Positions 36,271-45,147 of a stretch of 55,498 nucleotides of DNA are shown here, in pieces. The first letter of the stretch is position 1; every line of letters starts with the position of its first letter. Origin of the DNA: an uncultured Verrucomicrobiales bacterium (GTDB lineage Bacteria > Verrucomicrobiota > Verrucomicrobiia > Verrucomicrobiales > Akkermansiaceae); NCBI GenBank assembly GCA_937991965.1, contig CALKLP010000043.1, positions 1-55,498 on the forward strand. The letters are read 5' to 3'. Position numbers and translations under genes: made by a program. Under the pieces are notes generated by a model. It was not told the DNA's origin, searched no databases, and worked only from the letters and a program-made list of their open reading frames with translations.

Positions 36271-38124
36271 ATGAAACTAGACAAAATCTCCCTCTTCGGA
36301 ATCGCCCTCGCAGTCGCTCTCATCTTCTTCCAGATGAAGTTCGGCGCTAAGAATAAAGAAGAAATCGCCGCTCGTGAAGCCGCGGCCGCAGAACAAGTCC
36401 CTGGCACCTCATCCTCCGCTGTAGAGGAAACCAAAGCCCTAAGTACTGTAGATCTCCCAGAGGGTTTTACCGATGAGGAAGTCACACTCAAGAATGACTC
36501 CGCCATTTTCAAGTTCTCGACCGCTACAGGTGCTCTTAGCCGAGTCACCATTCCGGAGCAACATGAAGTAAATCAACTCGACGTCCCCGTTTCACTCAAC
36601 CGCTTTGGATTAAAGTCGATCGGAGGATTAGAAACGAAGTCAGGTCAGGTCATCGATGCAGGATATAAGGCCTCTGCCATTACCGATAACTCAATCACCT
36701 TTATCGGAAAGCTCGCGAATGGCATCGTCGCTAAGAAGGAGTGGAAACTCTACGACTCCAGTGAGGAAGGTGGAGATTACCGCCTCGCCTACACCTTAAC
36801 GCTCGAGAACCCTACCGAGAACGTCATAGAGGCCTCTAACATGAATCTCCATGTCGGGGGCGCTACCCCACTGCACAAGGGCGAGATGCCAGACCAGTCA
36901 GGTTACTTCTATCTCACCGGAGACGGGTATAAGAAGAAAAAATCGAATCAAGGCAAGGTGCTCTTCTTTGGTTCTGAATTTGAGCAGACCCAGCAGTCCG
37001 CAGATATGATTAAATTTATAGGTGTAGGGAATCAGTTTTTCACGACCTTTGTTACCCCTAAGACTCCTTATGCCGCGCAATTTACAGCCACTCCGAGAAC
37101 GATTGAACTCCCAGAAGTAGTCGGTGGCGGCACCAAGAAAGAAGCTGCGGTTTCACTCTCTCTCCCCAGCGACCTCATTAACAAAAACGGCATCACGAAG
37201 TTTGAATATGAAGTCTACGCCGGGCCGAAACGTTTCCAAACGCTGAAGGAACTCAAGCCCAATGCTGGACTCGTGATGAACTATGGCTTCTTCAAGCCGA
37301 TCTCAGGTGTTCTGAACAATTTCCTTACCTTCTTCCACAACCGCGTCTTCTCTAAGCTTAATGGTGGGTTAGCATGGGGTCTCTCCATTATCTGTCTCAC
37401 GCTCCTCATCAGAACTATCATGTGGCCACTCACTCGCATCTCGATCAAGTCATCGAAGCGCATGGCCAAGCTCCAACCCAAGATCAAGGAGCTCAAGGAA
37501 AAATACCCAGATGATCCCCAAAAGGTGCAACAGGAGCAAATGAAGATCTTCTCTGAATACGGTATCAACCCCGTCGCTGGTTGTCTCCCGATGTTGGCGC
37601 AGATCCCTATTTTCTTCGGCCTCTTCACAATGCTTAAGAGTGCAGTTGAATTCCGTCATGAGAAGTTCCTCTGGATCAATGACCTTGCCGAGCCGGACAC
37701 CATTTTCACCATCCCTCTCTTTGGCTTTGAGCTTCCGATCAATATTCTCCCAATCCTCATGTTCGTCACGATGGCGATCCAAATGTCAATGAACCCAGCC
37801 CCGACCGATCCGATGCAAAAGATGATCATGCGCTTCATGCCTGTCATGATGGTGATCTTCTGTTATAACTTCGCCGCGGCTCTCGCTCTTTACTGGACGA
37901 CCTCTAACATCTTCACCATCTTCCAAACTTGGATTATGAAAGTCCTCCCTGAACCCGAGCTCAAAAAGCGCGAAGGGGCGGCCAAAAAAGGAGGATTCAT
38001 GGAAAAACTCCAGAAACAAGCTGAGGAAATGCAACGCCTAAAAGCCCAACAGCAAGCAGGTAACTCCGGCCAAATGCGCGACGCCAAGCCAAAGAAAAAG
38101 CGTAGTCCGAAGACTGGTGGGTAA
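36271..38124 (+). CDS. yidC: Membrane protein insertase YidC
   Basis: 617 aa, the full-length Gram-negative type. An N-terminal helix (about 6-22, ISLFGIALAVALIFFQM) is followed by a large periplasmic beta-domain (about 45-340) and five C-terminal helices (about 350-575). Recognisable pieces are LTLLIRTIMWPLTRISIKSS, the coiled loop KLQPKIKELKEKY, NPVAGCLPMLAQIPIFFGLF and a late FAAALALYWTTSNIFTIFQ. It inserts membrane proteins with or without SecYEG. The C-terminal tail is basic and may contact the ribosome. yidD lies directly upstream. Confidence 0.97.
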   Translation: MKLDKISLFGIALAVALIFFQMKFGAKNKEEIAAREAAAAEQVPGTSSSAVEETKALSTVDLPEGFTDEEVTLKNDSAIFKFSTATGALSRVTIPEQHEVNQLDVPVSLNRFGLKSIGGLETKSGQVIDAGYKASAITDNSITFIGKLANGIVAKKEWKLYDSSEEGGDYRLAYTLTLENPTENVIEASNMNLHVGGATPLHKGEMPDQSGYFYLTGDGYKKKKSNQGKVLFFGSEFEQTQQSADMIKFIGVGNQFFTTFVTPKTPYAAQFTATPRTIELPEVVGGGTKKEAAVSLSLPSDLINKNGITKFEYEVYAGPKRFQTLKELKPNAGLVMNYGFFKPISGVLNNFLTFFHNRVFSKLNGGLAWGLSIICLTLLIRTIMWPLTRISIKSSKRMAKLQPKIKELKEKYPDDPQKVQQEQMKIFSEYGINPVAGCLPMLAQIPIFFGLFTMLKSAVEFRHEKFLWINDLAEPDTIFTIPLFGFELPINILPILMFVTMAIQMSMNPAPTDPMQKMIMRFMPVMMVIFCYNFAAALALYWTTSNIFTIFQTWIMKVLPEPELKKREGAAKKGGFMEKLQKQAEEMQRLKAQQQAGNSGQMRDAKPKKKRSPKTGG

Positions 38125-38308
38125 ACCACTAAGGAAACCCGCGCTGTCCGTGCGGTTAAAGATTACAGTGGCCGATAAGTAAAATTGTTGGTCTTCGTGC
38201 CCCTATGCGAGAATAGAAGCCATTCGCTACGTTTTCAAACCGCATAAAATCAAACTTTTCCTAAATTTTCTCGTGTCTTTTTCAGGCTAAACCTCTATCT
38301 ATCGAGGT

Positions 38309-40735
38309 ATGGCTATATCTCCAGATGAATATGAAAAGTTAGGTAAGTTTTATCTCGGGCGGGAGTACGATCTGAAATCCAGTGAGATGCAAGACGATCT
38401 CGTGCTGTATGATTCCAAAGATCTCGTGACACACGGCGTCGTTCTCGGGATGACCGGTTCTGGTAAAACGGGGCTTTGTCTCTCGCTCCTTGAGGAAGCT
38501 GCGATGGATAACATTCCAGCCATCATCATTGATCCGAAAGGAGATATCGCTAACCTCATGCTCTCCTTCCCTGATTTTAAGGCTGGAGACTTTGAGCCTT
38601 GGATTAATGAGGATGATGCCCGTAAGAAGGGGCAAACTCCTGCTGAATTCGCATCTAAAACAGCGGAGATGTGGAAGAACGGTATCGCCGATTGGGGACA
38701 AAGCCCAGAACGCGTGCGCACCTTCCAAGACAAGGTCGATATCAACATTTTTACCCCTGGCTCAAAAGCGGGGATCCCGGTTTCTATCCTCGGTTCACTC
38801 GCTGCTCCTCCCTTTGAGGTTATCGATGACGGAGAACTACTGGGTGACCGAGTAGAGTCTACTGTTTCTTCGCTCCTCTCCCTCATTGGAGTCGATGCAG
38901 ACCCAATCCAAAGTCCGGAAGCCATCTTGCTCGGCACGATTTTACAAACCTGTTGGTCAAACGAAACGGACCTGACGCTTGAGTCACTCATCCGTCAGGT
39001 GCAGAAGCCGCCTTTTGACAAGATCGGGGTGCTCGATCTAGAGTCATTCATCAATAAGAAAGAGCGCCAAAAACTAGCCTTGAAGTTTAACGGCCTCCTC
39101 GCCTCCCCTGGTTTCTCAACGTGGCTGGAAGGCCCTTCTCTGGATATCCAGAACATGATGTATACGCCAGAAGGGAAGCCACGCATTTCGATTTTCTCGA
39201 TCGCGCACTTGAGTGACTCAGAGCGCATGTTCTTCGTCTCCCTGCTCCTCAATCAAATGCTGGGATGGATGCGCTCGCAATCAGGGACAACCTCGCTCCG
39301 CGCGATGCTCTACATGGATGAGATTTACGGGTATCTCCCCCCAACCGCTAACCCACCGTCCAAGAAGCCTCTCATGACGATCCTGAAACAAGGACGAGCC
39401 TTTGGACTTGGAACACTTCTAGCGACCCAGAACCCTGTTGATCTCGATTATAAGGCGCTCTCTAATACCGGAACGTGGTGGCTTGGTCGCCTACAGACCG
39501 AGCGAGACAAGGCACGAGTGCTGGATGGTTTAGAAGGAGCGGCAGCGTCTCAAGACGGCGGCTTTAACCGTCAAGAAATGGAGGAACTTCTCGCGGGCTT
39601 AGGCTCACGGGTCTTCCTCATGAATAATGTCCATGATGACGCGCCAACGGTCTTCCATGTGCGCTGGGTTATGTCCTATATGCGCGGTCCGATGACGCGT
39701 CGCCAAATCAAGACGCTGATGGACCCGAAACGTGACGCCTTTACAGATGGCTCAGTAGCGAAACAGTCTGCTCCTCCAGAAAACTCCAACCCCTTTGCGC
39801 AATCTGCAGCCGCTCCAAAACCTGCTGGTGGAGATCGCCCTCTCGTTGGCGATGGAATCAAGGAGTTTTTCGCCCCTATTTTAGGCGATTCGGACGGTGC
39901 GACTTATCAGCCATATCTCTTACGTGAAGCCGAGGTGCATTTTACCTCTACGAAGGCGAAGACCGAAGGCTCCCGAAATGTGCGTTTTGTAAACGCCTTA
40001 CAGGAGCGCGGACCGGACTGGGAGACTGATGCTGGGTTTAGCGCTACACTTTCACATTGTGCCTCCGAGCCGATGGGTGGCGTCGGCTTCGGGGAGCTCC
40101 CGGGATATGCCATGAATGCCGATAACTTTAAGCCCATCAGTTCTGACTTTGAAGACTGGATTTACCGTCATGAGCGGGCGGAACTGTTTTACTCTCCGCT
40201 TCTTAAAGAATACTCACAGTTTGGTGAGGGAGAGCGTGACTTCCGCGCACGACTAAGCCAAAGCGCCCGTGAAACCCGTGACGAGGCGATCGAGAAACTC
40301 CGCGATAAATACGCCTCTAAGATTCGCACAAAACAAGGGCAGATCGAACGAGCGGAAATCGCGGTAGATAAGGAAAAAGGCCAAGCAAACTCCGCAAAAA
40401 TGCAAGCGGGAATGGCGATCGTAGGAGGCCTATTGGGAGGCCTGCTGGGAGGGCGTCGTTCGACCCGAAGCACTATTTCAGGAGCCAGCCGCGCCATGCA
40501 ACAGCACGGTGACATCAAGCGAGCGAAGGAAAAAGTGGACATCCTGGAGCGTGACTTACAAGAAATGGAAAGTGAGCTCGCGGAGGAGATCCGTGAATTA
40601 GAAGGGAAAATGGATGCCTTCACCACCGCGCTAGAGCCGGAAACGCTTAAGCCATATAAGAAGGATATTGATGTGCAAGAAGTGGCGATTCTATGGCTCC
40701 CATATGACGGACGCAATGAGCCGTTATGGAAATAA
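38309..40735 (+). CDS. HerA/FtsK-like ATP-binding protein (DUF87 type)
   Basis: 808 aa. An N-terminal beta region is followed by a P-loop ATPase core: Walker A GMTGSGKTG (about 47-55), IIIDPKGDIANLML (about 72-85) and Walker B MLYMDEIYGYLPP (about 331-343). A sensor-like LLATQNPVDLDYKALSNTG and an arginine-rich WWLGRLQTERDKARV are typical of HerA/VirD4-like pumping ATPases. The C-terminal third has two long coiled coils (about 650-690 and 725-775) around a glycine-zipper/hydrophobic stretch (AIVGGLLGGLLGG), which could touch a membrane or form oligomers. It is a single gene followed by a terminator. A hairpin ACCTC...GAGGT lies directly before the ATG. Cellular role unknown. Confidence 0.85.
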   Translation: MAISPDEYEKLGKFYLGREYDLKSSEMQDDLVLYDSKDLVTHGVVLGMTGSGKTGLCLSLLEEAAMDNIPAIIIDPKGDIANLMLSFPDFKAGDFEPWINEDDARKKGQTPAEFASKTAEMWKNGIADWGQSPERVRTFQDKVDINIFTPGSKAGIPVSILGSLAAPPFEVIDDGELLGDRVESTVSSLLSLIGVDADPIQSPEAILLGTILQTCWSNETDLTLESLIRQVQKPPFDKIGVLDLESFINKKERQKLALKFNGLLASPGFSTWLEGPSLDIQNMMYTPEGKPRISIFSIAHLSDSERMFFVSLLLNQMLGWMRSQSGTTSLRAMLYMDEIYGYLPPTANPPSKKPLMTILKQGRAFGLGTLLATQNPVDLDYKALSNTGTWWLGRLQTERDKARVLDGLEGAAASQDGGFNRQEMEELLAGLGSRVFLMNNVHDDAPTVFHVRWVMSYMRGPMTRRQIKTLMDPKRDAFTDGSVAKQSAPPENSNPFAQSAAAPKPAGGDRPLVGDGIKEFFAPILGDSDGATYQPYLLREAEVHFTSTKAKTEGSRNVRFVNALQERGPDWETDAGFSATLSHCASEPMGGVGFGELPGYAMNADNFKPISSDFEDWIYRHERAELFYSPLLKEYSQFGEGERDFRARLSQSARETRDEAIEKLRDKYASKIRTKQGQIERAEIAVDKEKGQANSAKMQAGMAIVGGLLGGLLGGRRSTRSTISGASRAMQQHGDIKRAKEKVDILERDLQEMESELAEEIRELEGKMDAFTTALEPETLKPYKKDIDVQEVAILWLPYDGRNEPLWK

Positions 40736-40790
40736 GGTCTGCGATTTATGAAAACTCCTAGCTGAGCTTGCACTTCTCAGTTGATTTGTG

Positions 40791-40817
40791 ACCCCAGGGT
40801 GATGCCTTGGGGTTTTT
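40791..40817 (+). terminator. Rho-independent terminator after the HerA-like gene
   Basis: ACCCCAGG (40791-40798) pairs with CCTTGGGGT (40805-40813), with one wobble pair, and is followed by a run of five T. It fits the end of the ATPase transcript, and the next gene starts 44 bp later. Confidence 0.85.
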
Positions 40818-40860
40818 CATTGCTTTTTTAAAAAGATTTCACTACAACCCCTTTCACCTT

Positions 40861-41418
40861 ATGCGTTTATTCTCTCTATTCTTAACCTTAGTTCTTCTCG
40901 TGCCGACGTATGTAATGGCGCAAGATTGGGAATTTTTAGGGCCTAATTCTCGCGTCATGAAGCATCAAGATGGTTCACGGACATATTACAAACGTAGTAT
41001 GGGTAAAGATAAAACCCTCGTGAAAAAAAATGTCGGCGCCGACGGTAATGTCCGCTTGATCACCCATTATTACATGGATGATCTTGGTAATCCGAGAAGC
41101 TGTAAAATCTACAATGCGGGCAATAAGCTGCTCTTCAAGGTCTCCTACGGATATCAAGCGAGTACGGGGCGCTTAATGAAAGAGCGTATGTTTTTTGCGG
41201 ACAAGGTTGATTCCAAATCAGGCCAGCCTTTGATCGCGAGTGAAACACGATACACCTATGATGCCCAAGGAAATCGCTCCAAGCCCATGGTGTTCACCTT
41301 CGTCAAAGGGCAGACTGCCGAAACGCTTTTTGGTAAGAAGACTACTCTCCCGGATAAAGTCTTTAAGGAACAAAATGATATCGCTAACCCGAATGCGCAT
41401 CGCGTAGGTGGAAAATGA
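40861..41418 (+). CDS. Secreted protein with YD-like strands, function unknown
   Basis: 185 aa from the ATG at 40861; the upstream in-frame start would put 18 residues before a clear signal peptide (LFSLFLTLVLLVPTYVMA, cleaved near AQD). The mature part is beta-rich with repeated units of the kind 'RTYYKRS', 'LITHYYMDDLGNPRSCKIYN', 'LLFKVSYGY', 'RYTYDAQGNRSKP', which resemble YD/RHS-type or MORN-like strands. No named family was recognised. The stop overlaps the acylphosphatase start by 4 bp (ATGA), so the two are translated together. Confidence 0.75.
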   Translation: MRLFSLFLTLVLLVPTYVMAQDWEFLGPNSRVMKHQDGSRTYYKRSMGKDKTLVKKNVGADGNVRLITHYYMDDLGNPRSCKIYNAGNKLLFKVSYGYQASTGRLMKERMFFADKVDSKSGQPLIASETRYTYDAQGNRSKPMVFTFVKGQTAETLFGKKTTLPDKVFKEQNDIANPNAHRVGGK

Positions 41419-41696
41419 TCCCGATCACTCAAAATGTCATCTATGAAGGCAGAGTTCAAGGTGTGGGTTTTCGCTACTGCGCTAAAGAAGTCGCCAAAGG
41501 ATATGAAGTCACGGGTTGGATCAAAAATCTCCCCAGCGGGACTGTAGAAATGGCCGTTAAAGGGGAAGAAAAGGAAGTGCGCGAATTCATCGCAGCCATT
41601 GCTAATAGTGAAGTCGCCAAGCATATTAAGAAGACGACGATTTCAGAACACTCCAACCAAGTGGACAAATTCAACAATTTCAGAATTGTCACCTAA
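41415..41696 (+). CDS. Acylphosphatase
   Basis: 93 aa, the normal length. It hydrolyses acyl phosphates such as 1,3-bisphosphoglycerate or carbamoyl phosphate. The family signature EGRVQGVGFRYCA contains the phosphate-binding loop and catalytic Arg20. The catalytic Asn is in WIKNLPSGTVEM (Asn38). It is coupled to the preceding secreted-protein gene and followed 6 bp later by the TPR gene, so the three form one operon, although their functions show no clear link. Confidence 0.95.
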   Translation: MIPITQNVIYEGRVQGVGFRYCAKEVAKGYEVTGWIKNLPSGTVEMAVKGEEKEVREFIAAIANSEVAKHIKKTTISEHSNQVDKFNNFRIVT

Positions 41697-41702
41697 TCCA
41701 AT

Positions 41703-44678
41703 ATGTATCTTATGCCCTCCAGAATGACTAATGCCTTACACCACCTCATGGGCGTGTTCTTTACCGTTGTATTGCTGGGGAATGTATCTGGGCAGGTTCA
41801 GAATTTAGATCCGTCGGATATGTTCTTTGCGACGTACAATTATGAAAAAGACGGGAAACACCTTCTAGAGCAAAAGAGTTACAACGAAGCGATTAACAAG
41901 TTTGATAATGCTAAAAAGCTGCTCAATACAATTCATGTTCGCTTCCCGCGTTGGAATCCTGAAATTGTGGCAAAAGCACATACCCGAGTTTCAAAATTAA
42001 TTGAAAAAGTGGGGTACGAAAAAGAATTAGACGAAAAGTCAAAAGCGACCCAACCGCAACTCTTTGAAGAAGTATCTAAAACCCCACGTCTAGATAAGGT
42101 AAAACGTCAGGCTCAGCTCGCCCTCCAAAATAATACCGAATTGCCAACTGCTGCGGAACGCATCAAACACATCCAAAAAAATATCGAACAGCGAGAGCAA
42201 GAATTAGAGGGTCAAAAATTGGCTGCGGCCAACCGTTCTGAGTTGCTTAAAATCATCAAAGATAAAGATGCTGAGCTGATAAAGTTAAAGCAGCTGAGTG
42301 GCCAAGGAGAGTCCTCTGCTTCAAAACGAGAAGCTCTGCTCAAGGATGAGATCGCAGCACTTCGCAAGCAACTGCCCACTAGTTCAGGCCAAGCCTCATA
42401 TGTTGCTCAGGAGGAAGAACTGCAAAAGCGGCAACAAGAAATCGAGACCCTACAGCAAAAGGTTCTTAAATTCGAAGAAGAGCGAGCTCAACTGATTCAG
42501 GCTAATGAGGAGAACATGAGCATGGCTAAACGTTCATCAGAGGAAATCGCAGCCTTAAAAGCAGTGATCAACGAGTCTGCAGAAAGGCTTGAAAGCGAAA
42601 CCATTGCTTCAAACCGTAAAATCAACGAAATCAATAAGACCCTAGCTACTCTGGAAGCTGAGAAAAAGGACGCCCTCCAAAAGCTCAACACGGTATCGAG
42701 CAAAATCGACGAAAAATCGATCGCAGATGCAAGTGCAGAAAAAGATTCAGACGATCTCCTGATGCTAAAGAAGCTTAAAAGTGACGCTGCTGAAATTGAT
42801 CAACAAAAGAAAGAGCTTCTTGCAAAAAAGGAATTAGAAATAGTTACCATCAGAGAGCGTGAAAATAAGCTCAATACTTCGCTACTTGACGCCCAGAAAC
42901 AGCTAGAGAGTGCCAACCAAGCTATTCGTGACTTTGAGGCACAAACCCAAGCAAAAGACGATCAGATACTCGCGCTCAAGAGCCAGCTAAACGACATGTC
43001 AGCGGAGCAACAAAAGACTCAGCAGACTGTCCTCGCTCAAGCTGATGTTATCTCCAAATTAGAAACAGGTCTCGAAGAACTCAAGCAAGAGCGAGATCTT
43101 CTCCTAATGAGACCACTCAAGACGGAGGTGCTCGCCCTCCAAGAAAATCTAGCGCTCGTAAATAGGGAGAAGCAAAGCCTCTCTACCGCACTATCAACGA
43201 ATGAAGAAAAATATTTTGAGGCAATCGATCGGATCGAACTGCTTCAAAAAGAACTCGAAGGATCACGTGGCGTGACGAGCCAGTTTGAGAAGAATGTCGA
43301 AGCGGAACGAGAACTCAGTAATGAAATCATCAGTTCACAGAGAGAACGCTTAGCCTCACAGCAAAAGATGCTAAACGAAACCCAACGTGCTCTAGCAGTC
43401 GAACAAGCGAAAGCGGAAAAGCTCCAAGAACTCCTCACCCAAACGTCAGACCAATATGCGGAACTCAATGATAAGCATGAATCGCTGATCGCTGAGCATG
43501 AGCACCTTCGTACGCTCATGGACGGTAAGTCCGATGTTGAGGTTCTCAAAAGACAACATTTGGCTATGAAGTCCGGACTAATCTCTACCCAAAAAGCGTA
43601 CCAAGCCTTGCGAGAACAAACCCAAGTCCAAGAACAAGACTTAGCAATGGCACGTAAGCAGTATGCCCTAGCGCGTACTGATCTCAATAAAGCACGTCAC
43701 CAACTGGAACTGAGTAACATGCGCGCCGACAAGCTCAGAAATCAGCTCATTCAAGCACAGAGTGAGCTCCAGCTAGCTTCCACCAATCCTAGCTCAGAAT
43801 ACTCAGAAGCGGAGATACGCGTGCTCCGTGAACTGGTAGAAAAGCAACTCAAGCTCCAGAAAAAGCGCCAACTCGCTCGCTCCATTATTCTTGAGCAAGT
43901 GAAGCGCCTCAACATCGATGATACCGAATTCATCAGAGCACTCGATCTCTCAGAAACACAGGAACTCCAACTTACCAAAGAACAGAAAGAACTTCTCGCC
44001 AATCAGGATGCCGACGGGGAATTCCGCTTTGCCGAGCGCGCTACACCAGAAGAGCGAGAATTGGCAGAGGCTGAACTCTCTCGCAAGCTCAAGATCTACG
44101 ATAAAATGGGACGTGAAGCGTTCGAAAAAGGCCGTTTCGCCGCGGCGGAGGAATTCTTTAAGCTGAACTTAGACGCACACCCTGGACATGTTCCCAGCAT
44201 GCTGAATCTAGGTGTCCTACAACTACGTCACGCGAAAAACGAGGGAGATATTTCCGTGATTCCTGAAGCGATCGAGACCTTTGAGGATGCCATCGCGATG
44301 AGTGGAGACCAGACCGTGCCATATGCACACCAAATGCTGGGTTATGCCCACTTTCTCGTGAAGGGTTTTGAAGAAGCCTCTGCGCAATTCCAGCTTGCTA
44401 TCAAAAAAGACCCTACCAATGCGAACGCTCACATCCTCCTAGCCGATATCGCCAGTGAGAAAAACGAGCTTCAGACCTCTGAATCTCACCTCAAAACTGC
44501 CATGAAGATCGATGGAACGATGAGTGAACCACATTTTAATCTCGCTAAGCTCTACGCACACCAGGGAAAGTATAAGCAGGCTCTCACGCAATATCGTGCT
44601 GCCCTAAGAAAAGGCGCCAGCCCAGATTCGGCACTTGAGAGTAAACTCCAGCAGGCATTACCTTCAGACTCTTTTTAG
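41703..44678 (+). CDS. Secreted coiled-coil protein with C-terminal TPR repeats
   Basis: 991 aa. A signal peptide is present (about 1-30, HLMGVFFTVVLLGNVSGQ); the start could also be the Met at residue 4 or 8. An N-terminal helical pair (about 40-90, YEKDGKHLLEQKSYNEAIN) looks like one TPR. A very long coiled coil follows (about 145-720, Gln/Glu/Lys-rich). Three or four tetratricopeptide repeats follow at about 805-985 (AFEKGRFAAAEEFFKLNLD, HQMLGYAHFLVKGFEEASAQ, HFNLAKLYAHQGKYKQALTQ). It is probably a periplasmic scaffold. No enzymatic domain is visible. It is the last gene of the operon beginning at 40861. Confidence 0.82.
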   Translation: MYLMPSRMTNALHHLMGVFFTVVLLGNVSGQVQNLDPSDMFFATYNYEKDGKHLLEQKSYNEAINKFDNAKKLLNTIHVRFPRWNPEIVAKAHTRVSKLIEKVGYEKELDEKSKATQPQLFEEVSKTPRLDKVKRQAQLALQNNTELPTAAERIKHIQKNIEQREQELEGQKLAAANRSELLKIIKDKDAELIKLKQLSGQGESSASKREALLKDEIAALRKQLPTSSGQASYVAQEEELQKRQQEIETLQQKVLKFEEERAQLIQANEENMSMAKRSSEEIAALKAVINESAERLESETIASNRKINEINKTLATLEAEKKDALQKLNTVSSKIDEKSIADASAEKDSDDLLMLKKLKSDAAEIDQQKKELLAKKELEIVTIRERENKLNTSLLDAQKQLESANQAIRDFEAQTQAKDDQILALKSQLNDMSAEQQKTQQTVLAQADVISKLETGLEELKQERDLLLMRPLKTEVLALQENLALVNREKQSLSTALSTNEEKYFEAIDRIELLQKELEGSRGVTSQFEKNVEAERELSNEIISSQRERLASQQKMLNETQRALAVEQAKAEKLQELLTQTSDQYAELNDKHESLIAEHEHLRTLMDGKSDVEVLKRQHLAMKSGLISTQKAYQALREQTQVQEQDLAMARKQYALARTDLNKARHQLELSNMRADKLRNQLIQAQSELQLASTNPSSEYSEAEIRVLRELVEKQLKLQKKRQLARSIILEQVKRLNIDDTEFIRALDLSETQELQLTKEQKELLANQDADGEFRFAERATPEERELAEAELSRKLKIYDKMGREAFEKGRFAAAEEFFKLNLDAHPGHVPSMLNLGVLQLRHAKNEGDISVIPEAIETFEDAIAMSGDQTVPYAHQMLGYAHFLVKGFEEASAQFQLAIKKDPTNANAHILLADIASEKNELQTSESHLKTAMKIDGTMSEPHFNLAKLYAHQGKYKQALTQYRAALRKGASPDSALESKLQQALPSDSF

Positions 44679-44748
44679 TAAACTACCTAAAGAAATCAAT
44701 TGCCAGCGATCGAATAAACCTCAGAATGGCGCCGTCACAAACTTTACT

Positions 44749-45147
44749 ATGAAACATAAATTATTTTCAGGAATTTTCGCCATCGGGCTTCTTGGGGGAG
44801 GCCTTTCTAGCTGCACCACCGCGCAGCAACAAGGCGCCCAATACGGAGCGATGGCCGGAGCTGCCCTCGGGGTTCTCTCCGGAGATGACTCCGAAGAGGT
44901 CATCACAAAGGCAGGAATCGGCGCCGCCATTGGTGCTGGAGTAGCCGCTGTACGTGAAGGACAAGTGCCGCAACAACAGAACCCTACTGTAAGCCAACCG
45001 CAGAGCTATCCCTACGCCTCTCCGACGGGAACCACTGGTTACGTCAAAAGTCCTTACAGTCCTTACAACACCGTGGACGTTCGTGGCATCGCCTCAGGCT
45101 CTAAGGTTACCGAACCGGGGTCTAACAACATTTTCATCATCCCTTGA
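44749..45147 (+). CDS. Lipoprotein with glycine-zipper segment
   Basis: 132 aa from the ATG at 44749 (MKHKLFSGIFAIGLLGG); the longer in-frame start would overlap the TPR gene and hide the signal peptide. The lipobox LSSC gives a lipid-modified Cys near residue 22. Two glycine-zipper hairpins (GAQYGAMAGAALGVLSG and AGIGAAIGAGVAAVREG, about 30-70) resemble YMGG/17-kDa-antigen-like outer-membrane lipoproteins. The rest is Pro/Gln/Tyr-rich and unstructured. The stop overlaps the TTG start of rsgA by 4 bp. Confidence 0.8.
   Translation: MKHKLFSGIFAIGLLGGGLSSCTTAQQQGAQYGAMAGAALGVLSGDDSEEVITKAGIGAAIGAGVAAVREGQVPQQQNPTVSQPQSYPYASPTGTTGYVKSPYSPYNTVDVRGIASGSKVTEPGSNNIFIIP

Noticed and set aside
38138..38155. 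CCGCGC...GTGCGG hairpin after yidC as a terminator
   Set aside because: The stem has mismatches and no T-tract follows.
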